Of a stretch of 64,000 bases of DNA, positions 10,576 through 22,067 are shown one piece after another. The notes below the pieces were generated by a model. It was not told where the DNA came from. It did not search any database and saw only the letters and a list, made by a program, of their open reading frames with translations. Every line of letters starts with the position of its first letter. Position 1 is the stretch's first letter. The stretch is from Neoarius graeffei (Eukaryota > Chordata > Actinopteri > Siluriformes > Ariidae). The position numbers were made by a program, and so were the translations under genes. The stretch spans positions 8,323,658-8,387,657 of the forward strand of contig NC_083583.1 in NCBI RefSeq assembly GCF_027579695.1, given 5' to 3'.

Positions 10576-11640
10576 TTAAATAGTTTTAGTGATTTGTTGC
10601 TTGCTAGTGTGAAAAACATGTAATTCTTGGTTATGAGATACTTAGATCAGTTTATAGCCTCAAAATAATAAACTTTTTTCATCGCCTCAATGAATTCTTG
10701 TCCATGTTAAACCTCGATTTCAACTCAGTGGTGCCATAGAGAAGAGAAAAGGACAGGGAAGAACAGAAACCAGATAAGGAGCTGAAATTGAATCAGGGTT
10801 GGCTTTCGCTCACACTCCGAGAGGACAAGACGTCTAATTACCACACCCCCTACTTCAATGACGCAAATCATTCATTTCCTCATTAGGTGACTGATTCTCA
10901 TGACAATCATCATCCCTGACTCCTGCAGGGGAAAATGCAGCTGAATGCATTAAAGTCGCTCTGTTACACAGGACAAGTGGCTGAACTGACTGTCTCACTA
11001 ATCTCTACCTGGTCTCTGGGCTCAAATCCACTGTTGATTGTTGTTGCCAGTGAGTGTTTGGACATTGCGAGCTGTCTTTAATTGCGGCTGTAAATCAGCT
11101 GCTTGGCGTGCAGCATTCCCTGAGTGTGTTTGCACATGGCAGACTTCTTGAGCAGCACAATGAGACATGATTAGTTTAGCTAAAGGAGCTTAAACAGCAA
11201 GAATCTCGTCGCTAAATCAACCGAAAAATAATTTGATTGTCAGCTAGGAGCAGTTCGTTTTTGTAGCAGTCAATGTCATAACAGAGGAAGTAATAAAGGC
11301 AGTTTACTGTACACTTGTACAGTGTAGGGTTAGAGGATATAATTTTATAAAACATAACAGTTCACAGAGTGCTCTCAAATTAAAATATAAACAATAAACA
11401 GGTATTAGACAATTAAAATTTGCAATTACAATTGCTTACCATATTCAAAGATGTTGTTTTTAATGATATAAATCACTGTGAAAAACACCAATAACAAAAC
11501 TAATAATCCCAGTCAATTTAAAAAAAATGTAATTTATAAACTTCAACACAACACAAAAGCCAAATTTAAACTCAGTTTTCTTGCAAGTACCAATTTTGAA
11601 ACAAAATAATTAAAGTTAATACAAAATTAAACTAGAAGGT
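10576..11640. other. Region without recognisable gene
   Basis: Mixed-composition sequence without supported ORFs, element ends or RNA genes. Confidence 0.5.
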
Positions 11641-13790
11641 CACTTGTTAGAGCGCATATCTCCACCAAGCCACATATTATCAACATCAAAATCAAATCAC
11701 TTGAACCTTGGATAATACTAAAACTGTACAACAAATTTCATCCAAATCCATTCACTACTTTTTGAGTTACATCAGGAAAAGACAAAAAACCTGGGTCTGT
11801 ATACATATCTGGATCCTGGATCTACACACATATTCATGTTTGCATCAAAATCTAACCAATTGTTCATTGGCCCATGGCTCACCTTTCCTCCAAATTTTGT
11901 CAAAATTCATTTACTACTTTTTGAATTACATCAGGAACAGACAAACAAACAAAAAGTTTTGCAGAGCACGATACTTGCGAAAATCACAGATTATTCAGTT
12001 TGGATTGACAAGTACCCAAAATCAATAAGGAGTTTACAGTTCCATGAAAGAATCTCATCTCATCTCATTATCTCTAGCCACTTTATCCTTCTACAGGGTC
12101 GCAGGCAAGCTGGAGCCTATCCCAGCTGACTACAGGCGAAAGGCGGGGTACACCCTGGACAAGTCGCCAGGTCATCACAGGGCCGACACATAGACACAGA
12201 CAACCATTCACACTCACATTCACACCTACGGTCAATTTAGAGTCACCAGTTAACCTAACCTGCATGTCTTTGGACTGTGGGGGAAACCGGAGCACCCGGA
12301 GGAAACCCACGCGGACACGGGGAGAACATGCAAACTCCACACAGAAAGGCCCTCGCCGGCCCCGGGGCTCGAACCCAGGACCTTCTTGCTGTGAGGCGAC
12401 AGCGCTAACCACTACACCACCGTGCCACCTCCATGAAAGAATCTTTCCTGAAAATTTGCAGTTAATTGGAACAGCGGTTCAGAAGCTGTTGTGTTAACAG
12501 CAGTTTTACACTCATTGACCTCTACAGATCAATCATGTTAATGGCGACAGAAAAAGAAAGAAGAACAAGGAGCTACATTGAGCAGGGCAATGATATGGGC
12601 AGTTTACGTGCGGCAATCAAAACAGGTAATGGTTGTTCTGCAGCACAACTACAATGTCTCCTGAGTCCATTGCCATCACTCACCATCGTTCCTTCTGACA
12701 GTATGGTATTCACAAAATAGTACCCGTCAAGTTGATTTTCGTGACCTTCAAACAAGGTCATAATTGGGTCAAGGTCAAATGTCCCACACTACAATGTTCC
12801 CCGAGTTCATTGGTACCACTCACTAAGGTGTACCCTTGTTTATTCTGGTAATTATGGTGTTCACAAAGTCACCCATCAGCTCTATTTTCATGATATTTTA
12901 AGTGTTTTTCATGACATTCAAACTAGGTCATATTTAGATCAAGATCAAATGTCTCATATGGGTGCACAACTACAATGTTCCCCGAGTTCATTGGTACCAT
13001 TCACTAGGCTGTACCATTGTTCCTTTTGGTAATTATAGTCTTCACAAAGTAGTTCCCCTCAAAGTGTGACCGACCGACAGACAGACAGACAGAATGATTA
13101 TAATGGGAATTCGATGGAATATGAAGTGATTTTTTTGTGATGTCATTATCAAGTTTGCTCAAGATTTTATTTTATCGATCAAAAGTAGTTTTAACGGAGA
13201 ACCTACAAAAAAAATTTCATCAATTTCTGAGATCAACTTTCCGAGTTATAGGCACTTGAAATGTTGGCAGTAAAAACCGGTACTGTGACCTTGACCTTTA
13301 ACCTTTTGACCCCAACTTTTGCATATGACATTAGAATTAGGCCCAGAATGCTAATTCATGGTCAGAATATCGATATCAAATCGATAAACACGTTTTTGAG
13401 GTCAAGGTCAAATTTGTCAAAACTCTTACAAAATTTGACCTCATTTTTCGACCTCAAGATGATGTCACAGGTAAATTCTCAATGGTGTACTCGAAAAGGA
13501 TTCAAAAATGCTTTCCAATGCCACCAGTCCCATCTCGATATGAACGTTGGTTCGGAAGTTATGGCCAATTAGGTGTTTGTACAAGATTTGACCTTTGTGA
13601 CCTTGGCCTTTGACCTTGACCCACCAAAAACTAAGGATCTCTTTGTGTCACCCTATTGAGGTCTTCTGTGCATTTTGGTGAAGATTGGTCAAGAAATGAC
13701 GATGCTAGAGCACCAACAAACAAAAACAAACAAACAAACAAACGGACAGATCAACATACTTGTAAAAATATCTGATTTTCACAAGTAACA
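11640..13790. repeat. Dispersed repeat R2 (gene-free), with internal tandem units
   Basis: Contains phrases such as CATTCACTACTTTTTGAGTT (the inverse of ACTCAAAAAGTAGTGAA at 51720-51900 and 56640), repeated TGACCTTGACC-type text around 13285-13620, and three imperfect units beginning ACTACAATGTYYCCYGAGTY at about 12650, 12790 and 12965. No coding frame with known similarity. A SINE is inserted at 12056-12430. Confidence 0.6.
12056..12430 (-). repeat. GAGAT-tail SINE with 14-bp target duplication
   Basis: Full-length minus-strand copy. CCATGAAAGAATCT flanks it at 12042-12055 and 12431-12444. Confidence 0.9.
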
Positions 13791-13904
13791 AACAGAGGCA
13801 AAAACATGACCTCTTACAACAAAGTTGTTGGAGGTAAATACGATTTGAATGATTTACAGTTTAATGCAAAACATTTTCCCAACCCTTACTTGCAGCACTG
13901 CATC

Positions 13905-14800
13905 CTGCTTGTCCAATTCAATTCAATTTTTTTTTGTGTAGCACTTTTAACAATACACACTGTCACAAAGCAGCTTCACAGAAATATATAAATTCCAGAT
14001 GTACATTTTAAACATATGAACTTATAAATGTATCCCTAATGATCAAGACTGAGATGATGGTAGTAAGGAAAAACTCCCTGAGGAAGAAACCTTGAGAGGA
14101 ACCAGACTCAAAAGGGAACCCATCCTCATCTGGGTGATAACAGATAGCATGCTTATAAATAACTCACTTCTATAACTGTGTCCTGTATGGTCAAATCATG
14201 CAGCTGTGCAACTGGGAAATTCATTATAGTTTTGACATGAACTCTGTTTTGTTGAAGTTATCAACTGTTCATTGATGTAGACTTGAGTGTAAAACTATTC
14301 ATAGCAACTGCAGTTCTAAAGTTATGATGCTGGTGATTGTCATCCTCAGCCATCATAGCAAAATTGTTTGTATTAATTGTCCAAATCCATCTTCTAAGTG
14401 TATCTTTAAGCCGTCCATATGAGGCAGGAGTGAAGTGATGAGAATTCCAGTCAGAAGTAGGGCATCAGGATGGATCAGGCGGATCTGGAGAGCAGGAGAG
14501 GTCAGCATCACTGGTATCTCAGGAGTGGCAAGTGGCATGTGTAGCTCAACAGAGAGCAAACACAGATTGTTAGGTTTGCTCATTGTCACATAATGGTTAA
14601 TATATGACAATACTCCAGCGAGACTAACTAAAACTAACTGTGACAAGACTAACTATGACTATAACTAAAAGGGAGAGCCAGAAGGTAACACAGACATGAG
14701 CAAGCCCTGGGACATAAAGCCGGCCCACTGCACTGAGATGAGGTCATCTCGTGATCTACAAGACATCAAGCACAATGGCAACAATGTTGGTATTAGCATG
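13905..14800 (-). repeat. LINE 3' untranslated tail (same family as 60070-60960)
   Basis: Reverse-complement match to 60070-60960, including GATGAGGATGGGTTCCCTTT and the terminal GTGCTAYACAAATAAA-type end followed by TTGAATTG. No RT sequence remains in this copy. Confidence 0.7.
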
Positions 14801-14814
14801 AAAGTTGAATCTCT

Positions 14815-14997
14815 ATCCATCCATCCATCCATTATCTGTAGCCGCTTATCCTGTGCAGGGTTGCAGGCAAGCTGGAGCCTATCCCAGCTGACTATAGGCG
14901 AAAGGTGGGGTACACCCTGGACAAGTCGCCAGGTCATTGCAGGGCTAACACATAGTGATAAACAAACATTCACATTCACACCTACGGTCAATTTAGA
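14815..14997 (-). repeat. SINE fragment with GGATG tail
   Basis: Plus strand starts CCATCCATCCATCCATTATC and carries the CAAGCTGGAGCCTATCCCAG body, ending at CGGTCAATTTAG. The 5' half is missing. Confidence 0.8.
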
Positions 14998-14999
14998 CT

Positions 15000-16782
15000 G
15001 AAAGTTGAATCTTTGGAAGCTAATTTGTTTGAGCAGAGTGTACAGATAAGGAGGTGGCAGAGCTGGACAGGCTAAAAGTGCTGCTGCATCACTCTCTTTA
15101 GGTAGAGACTAGCAGTTATTGTCCGTCACTGAGGAGACGTAGACTTGGCCCTAGCAGAAGTCTACAGCGAGGAGCACTGATTGCGAGGTCCCATACAATC
15201 AAAACTCCCAGGCAAGTGGGGGAGGGGATTCCCTGCCCAGGCTGTGCACAGTGTGTTAGCACGAGCATGTAGCCTATGGGAAATGAATAGTGTATTGGAT
15301 TAGCACTAATCCAATGTTTTGGAAAATAGAAAATGTTGTCTTGGGCCCCTCTGGGGTGTCACCAATCCAGGTGCAAAGTATGGAGTATCTTCGTCCAGCC
15401 ATGTCGATTTGCATACGTGAACAGACAGACAGAGAGACAGACAAAGAAACAGACAGCCTTCCTTTAGTAGTATAGATGAACCAACTGCACTTCGGTCAGC
15501 AGGTAGGTGAACAACCTTGTGGGTAACGTTAACCAAAGTGAAAAATAGATCAACATGTTGATGAAAAAGTTTCAACAACTCAGACTTGAATCATAAAAAT
15601 CATTCAGTGTGGATTTCAGCATAATTTCTTTGCTGATTTACTAGTTTTCTGTTCCAGAAGGATCTTTTGACTTTACCAAGCTGTACATCATTGCACAGAC
15701 TGAAGTAATTGTTATCTGGAGCATAAATCAGAATGTGTTCATCCTTCTGTCAGTTACAATTAAAGATTTTTTTTACAGAAAACTGTGTTTTTCTCAACCA
15801 ATCAATGACATCATGAGCATCACCAATATCACGATCACAGCCTGAGGTCCTGAAGGGTCAGTCAGTCCTGGTGAGAGAAGAACATTCGCAGCAGATCTTC
15901 TCTGACTGCTTCAGGAGCACTCCATTAACCTTCACTTCCTTCTCTTTTTTAATCATCAGACAAACAGAGTTTTCTCTCAGTCCTTCTCTCTGCAGCTCGC
16001 ATCCAACTGCTTTCTGCTTTCTCCATGGCAACTGCTGTTTATCCACTGTGCTCTCTCAATGTTACATAAATTAAACAAGGTCACTGAGGGAAGCTGAGAG
16101 CCGCTCAAACTCAGCTTTTTTTAGTGTGGCTACCAAGAATCTTGACCTTCTGATATGATGTGGAAATGAAGTGCCGAGAGTGTGAAGCACTATCATGCAG
16201 AAGCGGATCTCTTGTATCTCCCAAGGTCATGCCAAGCTTGTGTTCTGCTCAGCTTAGTTTCTCTGAAAAGCACATGAAAGCACTTTGCAAATGTCGATGT
16301 GTAAAGTAGAAAACAGTACTTTCCATCAAAGGTGGTTCATAAGAGCAAGCGAAAAAGAGACAGGCGCTCATTCCTGTTGTAGTACCGTATGTGCACAAAA
16401 CCGAGTCTTGATTTCAGTGACAGCAGCAAGCAACAACTGACAGGTGAACGAACATTTTCTCAATTCTGGGCAAATTAGATATGACGCAATAAAGATACAA
16501 ATCCAAATGATTGGCATTTCTGGTTCGTGTGGTTCAACATTTCCTCAGTTCGACATTCACAACATAAGTTGCCACCTGGTGTCAGTTCCCATTTACTGTC
16601 TGATGTGCAAAAATGTAAGAAAAACTTAAAATCCTGGTTTCATGTTATCCTGACTTACATATAATGTCTTGTTAAATGTGAACAGAGACAAAATAAAGCT
16701 TGGAAGGAACTAACAGAGATCAATGGTGCCTCTGGTGAGTGTATATACTGTAGCTAGTACAGCTAGCTTTTAACACTGATTA
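15000..16782. other. Region without recognisable gene
   Basis: A 62-codon minus-strand frame (15858-16046, MDKQQLPWRKQKAVGC...) is not recognised and has no supporting splice or promoter signals. The rest shows no element ends. This is the target region of the Ty3/gypsy insertion. Confidence 0.5.
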
Positions 16783-16787
16783 GTGCA

Positions 16788-17100
16788 TGTGGCAGCGGGG
16801 GCGTGGTCAAGCATCGGTCTGTGACCGGAGGGCGGAGTCAGGGAAGGTAAGTGCCAGAATCACTACACCTGTCATTAATTAATGTGTTTGTGTGTCTTCC
16901 CAATGACCGCACCCTATTTAAGGAGAGAGAGCGAGAGCAGAGGAAGCTCTCTCCCCACCCAGACGACTGATGTGTGTGCGTGTGTCTGAGTGTAAGAAAG
17001 AGTAAATATATAAGCTGAAAAGCTAAATAAAAAGAGTTTTGTGAACTCAGTTCTGGCCTGCCGTCCTTCTGTGCTCCACCCACCTATACGAACTGTTACA
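16788..17100 (+). repeat. 5' LTR (313 bp)
   Basis: Starts TGTGGCAGCGGGGGC and ends GAACTGTTACA. It contains CCTATTTAAGG (TATA-like, about 16911-16921) and AATAAAAAG (about 17026-17034, polyadenylation signal). Confidence 0.95.
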
Positions 17101-17101
17101 G

Positions 17102-17119
17102 TGGTGCTGAAACCCGGGA
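17102..17119 (+). other. Primer-binding site, probable tRNA-Phe
   Basis: TGGTGCTGAAACCCGGGA begins one base after the LTR and is complementary to the 3' end of vertebrate tRNA-Phe with one U-G wobble. The tRNA assignment comes from memory of the tRNA sequence. Confidence 0.65.
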
Positions 17120-17120
17120 A

Positions 17121-18023
17121 ATGAGCACAGAAGAGAACAGCCCCATGGAGTCCTCCCCCTTCGCAGACCTGATCCACACCCTCACCACGGCCCAACAGAG
17201 CCAGCACCAGGCGCTGCTCGCCCTCCAAAAGGAGCAAGAACAACGGTTCGAGGCCCTGGTGCTGGCGCAACAGGAAGATTGTCGGGCGTTCCGGCACCAC
17301 CTCGCGTCGGTGGGGTCTACCAACGCTCCCACCGCGGGCCCGTCCCCCCTCACCCTAACAAAGATGGGCCCGCAGGACAACCCCGAGGCATTCATCATGC
17401 TCTTTGAGCAAGTCGCGGAGACCTCGGGGTGGCCGATGGATCAGCACGCGGCGCGCCTCCTCCCCCTGCTAACGGGAGAGGCGCAGCTGGCCGCACTACA
17501 GCTCCCCTCCAACCGCCGGCTGGCCCACACGGACCTTCGCCGGGCCGTCCTCCAGCGTGTGGGGTGCACCCCCAAGCAGCAGTGTCAGCGCTTCCGCGCT
17601 TTGTGCTTGGAGGAAGTCGGCTGGCCATTCGCGTTTGGCCAGCAACTCCGGGACGCCTGCTGGCAGTGGTTGAGGGCCGACAACTGCGACGCCGAGGGAC
17701 TCATCGACCAGGTGATATTGGAACAGTTCATCGCACGTTTACCAGCAGGAACCGCAGAGTGGGTCCAGTGCCACCGCCCGGCATCGCTGGATCAGGCAAT
17801 CGAGCTGGCGGAGGACCATTTGGCGGCTGTCCCGACGGCAGGACAGCAGACGACCTCTTTTCTTCTCTCCTCACTCTCTCTCTCCCCTCCTCCTGTGTCT
17901 GCTCCTCGCCCCATTCCCCCACCGCGGAGACAGGGGCTGGCACCACCCCAGCCGGCCCGCCGCACCCGCGGTGCCCTTCCATTTCTCCCTTCTGTGTCTG
18001 TCTCTCCCCCCCCCCTCAGGTGA
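17121..18023 (+). pseudogene. Gag (capsid-like) region of the Ty3/gypsy element
   Basis: A 300-codon frame starting ATG just after the primer-binding site. Residues 1-75 are Gln-rich with a coiled-coil-like stretch (LLALQKEQEQRFEALVLAQQ). Residues about 80-245 contain the capsid-type helices, including QVAETSGWP, LLTGEAQLAALQLP and the LDQAIELAEDHLA end, comparable to retrotransposon gag/SCAN-like domains. The tail is Pro/Ser-rich. The frame ends at TGA (18021-18023), just after a run of C at about 18006-18016. The zinc knuckle lies in another frame, so a length change in the C run probably separated it. Gag forms the virus-like particle. Confidence 0.85.
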
Positions 18024-18029
18024 GTGAGC

Positions 18030-18475
18030 CCCAGAGCACTAGTGCAGAGAGGAAGCCCGGGCCGGTTTGCTGGTGCTGCGGGGAGCCGGGCCACCTCCAA
18101 CAGCAGTGCTCGGTAATGGAGGTGGGCATGGTGGTTCGGATCCCCGACGCGCCAGGAGCCGCCCCCGATCAGGCCAGAGCATATCGCATACCGGTGAGTA
18201 TCCAAGGGGATACATATCAGGCGTTGGTGGATTCTGGCTGTAATCAGACCTCAATCCACCAAAGCCTGGTGCAAGACAAGGCATTGGGGGGGAGCACAAT
18301 TGGTGAAGGTGTTGTGTGTGCACGGGGATGTTCACAACTACCCTTTAGTGTCGGTCCACATTCTTTTTCAAGGGGAAAAATTTATAGTGAAGGCGGCGGT
18401 TAATCCTCGCCTTACCCACTCTATAATTTTGGGGACTGATTGGCCGGGATTTTGGGATTTAATGAAAGACTTAGT
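18030..18475 (+). pseudogene. Zinc knuckle and aspartic protease region, frameshifted
   Basis: In frame 2, CWCCGEPGHLQQQC (18068-18109) is a CX2CX4HX4C nucleocapsid knuckle. About 40 codons later ALVDSGCNQTSIH carries the protease active-site triad DSG (Asp codon 18230-18232). The frame is lost at a G run (about 18285-18292). Downstream protease sequence, VSVHILFQGEKFIVKAAVNP and SIILGTDW (the conserved flap/C-terminal ILG motif), continues in frame 3. The copy therefore cannot make a continuous protease, unless the homopolymer difference is an assembly error. Confidence 0.85.
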
Positions 18476-19860
18476 GAAGAGTGGGTCCTGCCATTTAACA
18501 GGGGGAGGTCCCGGTGTCGCTTTGGCGGGAACAGCTGTCACAGAGCCATCTACGTCATCTCCGCGTCAGAGTGAGGAGCCGCCGGCCCCTCCTCTCTCTG
18601 TTGGGGAATCCCTCGCGGATTTCCCATTAGAGCAGTCACGAGACAAGACTCTGCGGCATGCGTTTGACCAAGTGAGAGTAATCGATGGTCAAATGCTCCA
18701 GCCAAACGCCACCCCGTCCTTCCCCTACTTCGCGATTATGAAGGATAGATTATACCGAGTGACGCAGGACACTCAAACTAAAGAGCGAGTCACGCAGCTT
18801 TTAATTCCGAAGAGCTGCCTGGAATTGGTATTCCAGGCGGCTCACTTTAATCCCATGGCTGGACACTTAGGGCAGGATAAGACACTAGCCCGAATAATGG
18901 CCCAATTCTATTGGCCGGGGATTCACGGGGATGTCCGTAGGTGGTGTACAGCGTGCCGCGAATGCCAGTTAGTAAATCCAGCGGCCATTCCAAAAGTGCC
19001 TTTGCGCCCTCTACCGTTAATTGAGACCCCATTCGAAAGAATTGGGATGGATCTCATCGGGCCATTAGATCGGTCAACACGAGGGTACCGCTTTATATTA
19101 GTTCTGGTGGACTATGCAATGCGATACCCGGAAGCTGTGCCTGTTCACAATATCTCAGCATGCAGTATTGCGGAGGCACTCTTCCGCGTCATCTCCCGAG
19201 TTGGAATCCCCAAAGAGATTCTGACTGATCAAGGCACCTCGTTTATGTCACGAACACTGAACGAACTATATGGGTTATTAGGTATTAAGCCGATCCGCAC
19301 CAGCGTGTATCGCCCACAAACAGACGGTTTAGCTGAACGGTTTAATCGCACCCTCAAGAACATAATTAAAAAATTCGTAAGTGAGGACGCACGTAACTGG
19401 GATAAATGGCTCGAACCCTTGTTATTTGCAGTGCAAGAGATCCCCCAAGCCTCCACGGGGTTCTCCCCGTTTGAATTATTATATGGGCGTAAGCCACGCA
19501 GCATTTTAGATGTGCTGTGAGAAAATTGGGAGGAGGGACCTTCACCAAGTAAAAACAAAATTCAATACATTATTGACCTGCGTGCAAAACTCCACACACT
19601 CACACACCTAACCCAGGAGAATTTGCGGCAGGCCCAAGAACGGCAAACCCGCCTGTAGACAAGGGTACGCACCTTAGAGAGTTCGCACCGGGAGATAAAG
19701 TACTCATACTGTTGCCCACATCGAGCTCTAAATTAGTCGGCAAGTGGCAAGGACCCTTTGAGGTCACACGGCGAGTCGGGGACGTCGACTATGAGGTGAG
19801 GCGAATGGACAGGGGTGGGGCGCTACAGATTTACCACCTCAATCTGCTCAAACTCTGGAA
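18476..19860 (+). pseudogene. Integrase, upstream of RT, broken by a stop and a frameshift
   Basis: The zinc-binding part has H-x7-H (HFNPMAGH) and CTACRECQ. The catalytic core has D in GMDLIGP, D in LTDQGTSF and E in GLAERFNRT, 35 residues after the second Asp (DD35E). It continues through STGFSPFELLYGRKPRS. A TGA at 19518-19520 truncates the frame, and a one-base frame change near 19657 moves the rest to the RT frame. There the C-terminal module KWQGPFEVTRRVGDVDYEVR and IYHLNLLKLW (GPF/chromatin-binding-type end) appears at about 19740-19860. Integrase would insert the cDNA, and this copy cannot encode it whole. Confidence 0.88.
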
Positions 19861-19869
19861 CAAGGAGGT

Positions 19870-21370
19870 CCCCGTGGCGTTGGTGTCGGTGGTTCCGGAG
19901 AAGGCGGAGCTGGGGCCGGAGGTTCAAAAAGGAACAGTAGCATCACGTACCTCTCCGGTCCCCTGTGGAGACCACCTCTCCCCGACCCAACTCGCAGAGG
20001 TTGCCCAGTTGCAGACCGAGTTTTTGGACATGTTCTTGCCCCTGCCCGGCCGCACCAACCTCATAGAGCACCACATTGAGACGCCCCCGGGGGTGGTAGT
20101 GCGTAGCTGCCCTTACAGGTTACCCGAGCACAAGAAAAAAGTGGTTCAGGAAGAACTCGAGGCCATGCTCGAAATGGGCATCGTCGAGGAGTTCCACAGT
20201 GACTGGAGCAGCCCGGTGGTCTTGGTACCCAAGGCCAACGGGTCGGTCCGGTTCTGTATAGACTATAGAAAAGTCAACGTGGTGTCTAAATTCGACGCAT
20301 ACCCAATGCCTCGTATTGATGAGTTGCTTAATCGGCTAGGCACGGCTCGTTTTTACTCGACACTGGATTTAACAAAGGATTATTGGCAGATCCCCTTGAT
20401 TCCATTATCCCGAGAAAAAATGGCCTTTTCCACACCGTTCGGCTTACACCAATTTGTCACACTTCCTTTTGGGCTGTTTGGGGTGCCCGCTACGTTTCAG
20501 CGGCTGATGGATAGGGTCCTCTGCCCCCACGCTACCTATGCGGCCGCCTACCTCAATGACATTATTATCTATAGTAATGACTGGCCGAGGCACCTCGAAC
20601 ATCTGAGGGACGTCCTTAAGTCGCTGAGGCGAGCGGGTCTCACAGCCAACCCGAAGAAGTGTGCGATTGGGCGGGTGGAAGTAAGGTATATGGGCTTCCA
20701 CTTGGGCAACGGGCAGGTGTGTCCCCAAATTAACAAGACAGCAGCAATTGCGGCCTGCCCAAGGCCCAAGACCAAAAAGGGGATGAGACAGTTCCTGGGG
20801 CTGGCTGACTATTATCGTAGGTTTATACCTAATTATTCGGACGTCACCAGCCCGCTGACTGATCTGACTAAAAAGGGGGCACCAGATCTGGTCCAGTGGA
20901 TGGAGCAATGCCAGCGGGCTTTTTCTAAGGTAAAGGCTGCACTGTGTGGGGGGCCACTTTTACACTCCCCTGACTTTTCTCTCCCCTTCATGTTACAGAC
21001 GGATGCGTCGGACAGAGGGCTGGGGGCCGTTTTGTCCCAGGAGGTGGAGGGGGAGGATTGCCCAGTACTGTATATCAGTCGTAAGCTGTCGGTGCGTGAG
21101 GGGCGTTACAGCACGATTGAGAAGGAGTGCCTGGCGATCAAGTGGGCGGTCCTCGCCTTCCATTATTACCTGCTGGGACGCCCTTTCACCCTCTGTTTGG
21201 ACCACGCGCCCCTCCAGTGGCTCCACCGCATGAAGGATGCCAATGCGCGGATCACCCATTGGTATCTGGCACTCCAACCCTTTAACTTCAAGGTGATCCA
21301 CAGGCCGGGGGCGCAGATGGTCGTGGCAGACTTCCTCTCCCGTCAAGGGGGGGGGAGTCGGCTGCAGGCC
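19870..21370 (+). pseudogene. Reverse transcriptase and RNase H, active-site substituted
   Basis: Continuous frame. RT motifs are RSCPYRLPEHKKKVVQEEL, SDWSSPVVLVPKANGSVRFC, YSTLDLTKDYWQIPL, FSTPFGLHQFVTLPFGL and AAYLNDIIIYS, then a CAIGRVEVRYMGFHLG thumb and LGLADYYRRFIPNYS connection. The normal YxDD box is YLND here: codon 20555-20557 is AAT where the first catalytic Asp is expected, so polymerase activity should be lost. RNase H (about 20990-21350) keeps D in LQTDASDRGLG, E in STIEKECLAIKWA, D in CLDHAPLQW and the terminal VVADFLSR. The frame ends at 21467-21469, inside the 3' LTR. Confidence 0.92.
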
Positions 21371-21406
21371 GGTCGGCCGCCCGGCCTGAGTCGGGCGGTG
21401 GGGGTA
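21346..21406 (+). other. Polypurine-rich tract before the 3' LTR
   Basis: A G-run (about 21348-21356), and a second G-rich stretch GGGCGGTGGGGG directly ahead of the LTR, are the candidates for plus-strand priming. The LTR-adjacent one is the more likely. Confidence 0.6.
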
Positions 21407-21719
21407 TGTGGCAGCGGGGGCGTAGTCAAGCATCGGTCTGTGACCGGAGGGCGGAGTCAGGGAAGGTAAGTGCCAGAATCACTACACCTGTCGTTAATTA
21501 ATGTGTTTGTGTGTCTTCCCAGTGACCGCGCCCTATTTAAGGAGAGAGAGTGAGAGCAGAGGGAGCTCTCTCCCCACCCAGACGACTGATGTGTGTGCGT
21601 GTGTCTGAGTGTAGGAAAGAGTAAATATATAAGCTGAAAAGCTAAATAAAAAGAGTTTTGTGAACTCAGTTCTGGCCTGCCGTCCTTCTGTGCTCCACCC
21701 ACCTATACGAACTGTTACA
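21407..21719 (+). repeat. 3' LTR (313 bp)
   Basis: Same length and ends as the 5' LTR. About seven transition differences are visible (for example CGTAGTC against CGTGGTC near the start). Followed by TSD GTGCA. Confidence 0.95.
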
Positions 21720-21744
21720 GTGCATTATATAATTTGTCTTTTTA

Positions 21745-22018
21745 ACATTTATTCCACAAAATCAAGTCGTACACGAGCTGAGAGCCAAAGAGGCACGTAG
21801 CACCAATTTGGCTATAAGCCATGTATGTACAACTAGATTGAGTGGAATAACTGTTTTATTCTATCCACATTCACTGTATTTTGAAAAACTGAACATTTTT
21901 ATTTCTATTTTTTGCAAATTTGATAAATAAAAACTTTATACAAAATGTCCGACAAAATCATTTCCGCTTAGAATGTAAACAAACCGACAAAATGACAGGA
22001 GCAATTTGTGAAATGCAC

Positions 22019-22067
<49 letters not shown>

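Larger units (their letters stand above)
16788..21719 (+). mobile_element. Ty3/gypsy LTR retrotransposon with integrase before RT (Gmr1-like)
   Basis: A complete provirus of 4,932 bp flanked by the TSD GTGCA (16783-16787 and 21720-21724). Order: 5' LTR, primer-binding site, gag, zinc knuckle, protease, integrase, integrase C-terminal (GPF-type) domain, reverse transcriptase, RNase H, polypurine run, 3' LTR. Most Ty3/gypsy elements place integrase after RNase H. The order seen here is that of the deuterostome Gmr1 group described from cod and other animals. The LTRs differ at about seven positions, all transitions, so insertion is not very recent. Coding breaks are listed with each domain. Confidence 0.93.

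Noticed and set aside
15858..16046. 62-codon minus-strand ORF as a small gene
   Set aside because: No recognisable domain, start context or splicing, and length is within chance expectation.
17395..18335. Minus-strand ORFs of 77-137 codons across gag
   Set aside because: High GC makes open antisense frames. The plus-strand motifs (zinc knuckle, DSG) explain the region.
16788..21719. Endogenous retrovirus with env
   Set aside because: No envelope-like frame lies between RNase H and the 3' LTR (less than 60 bp remain), and integrase precedes RT. It is a Ty3/gypsy element.
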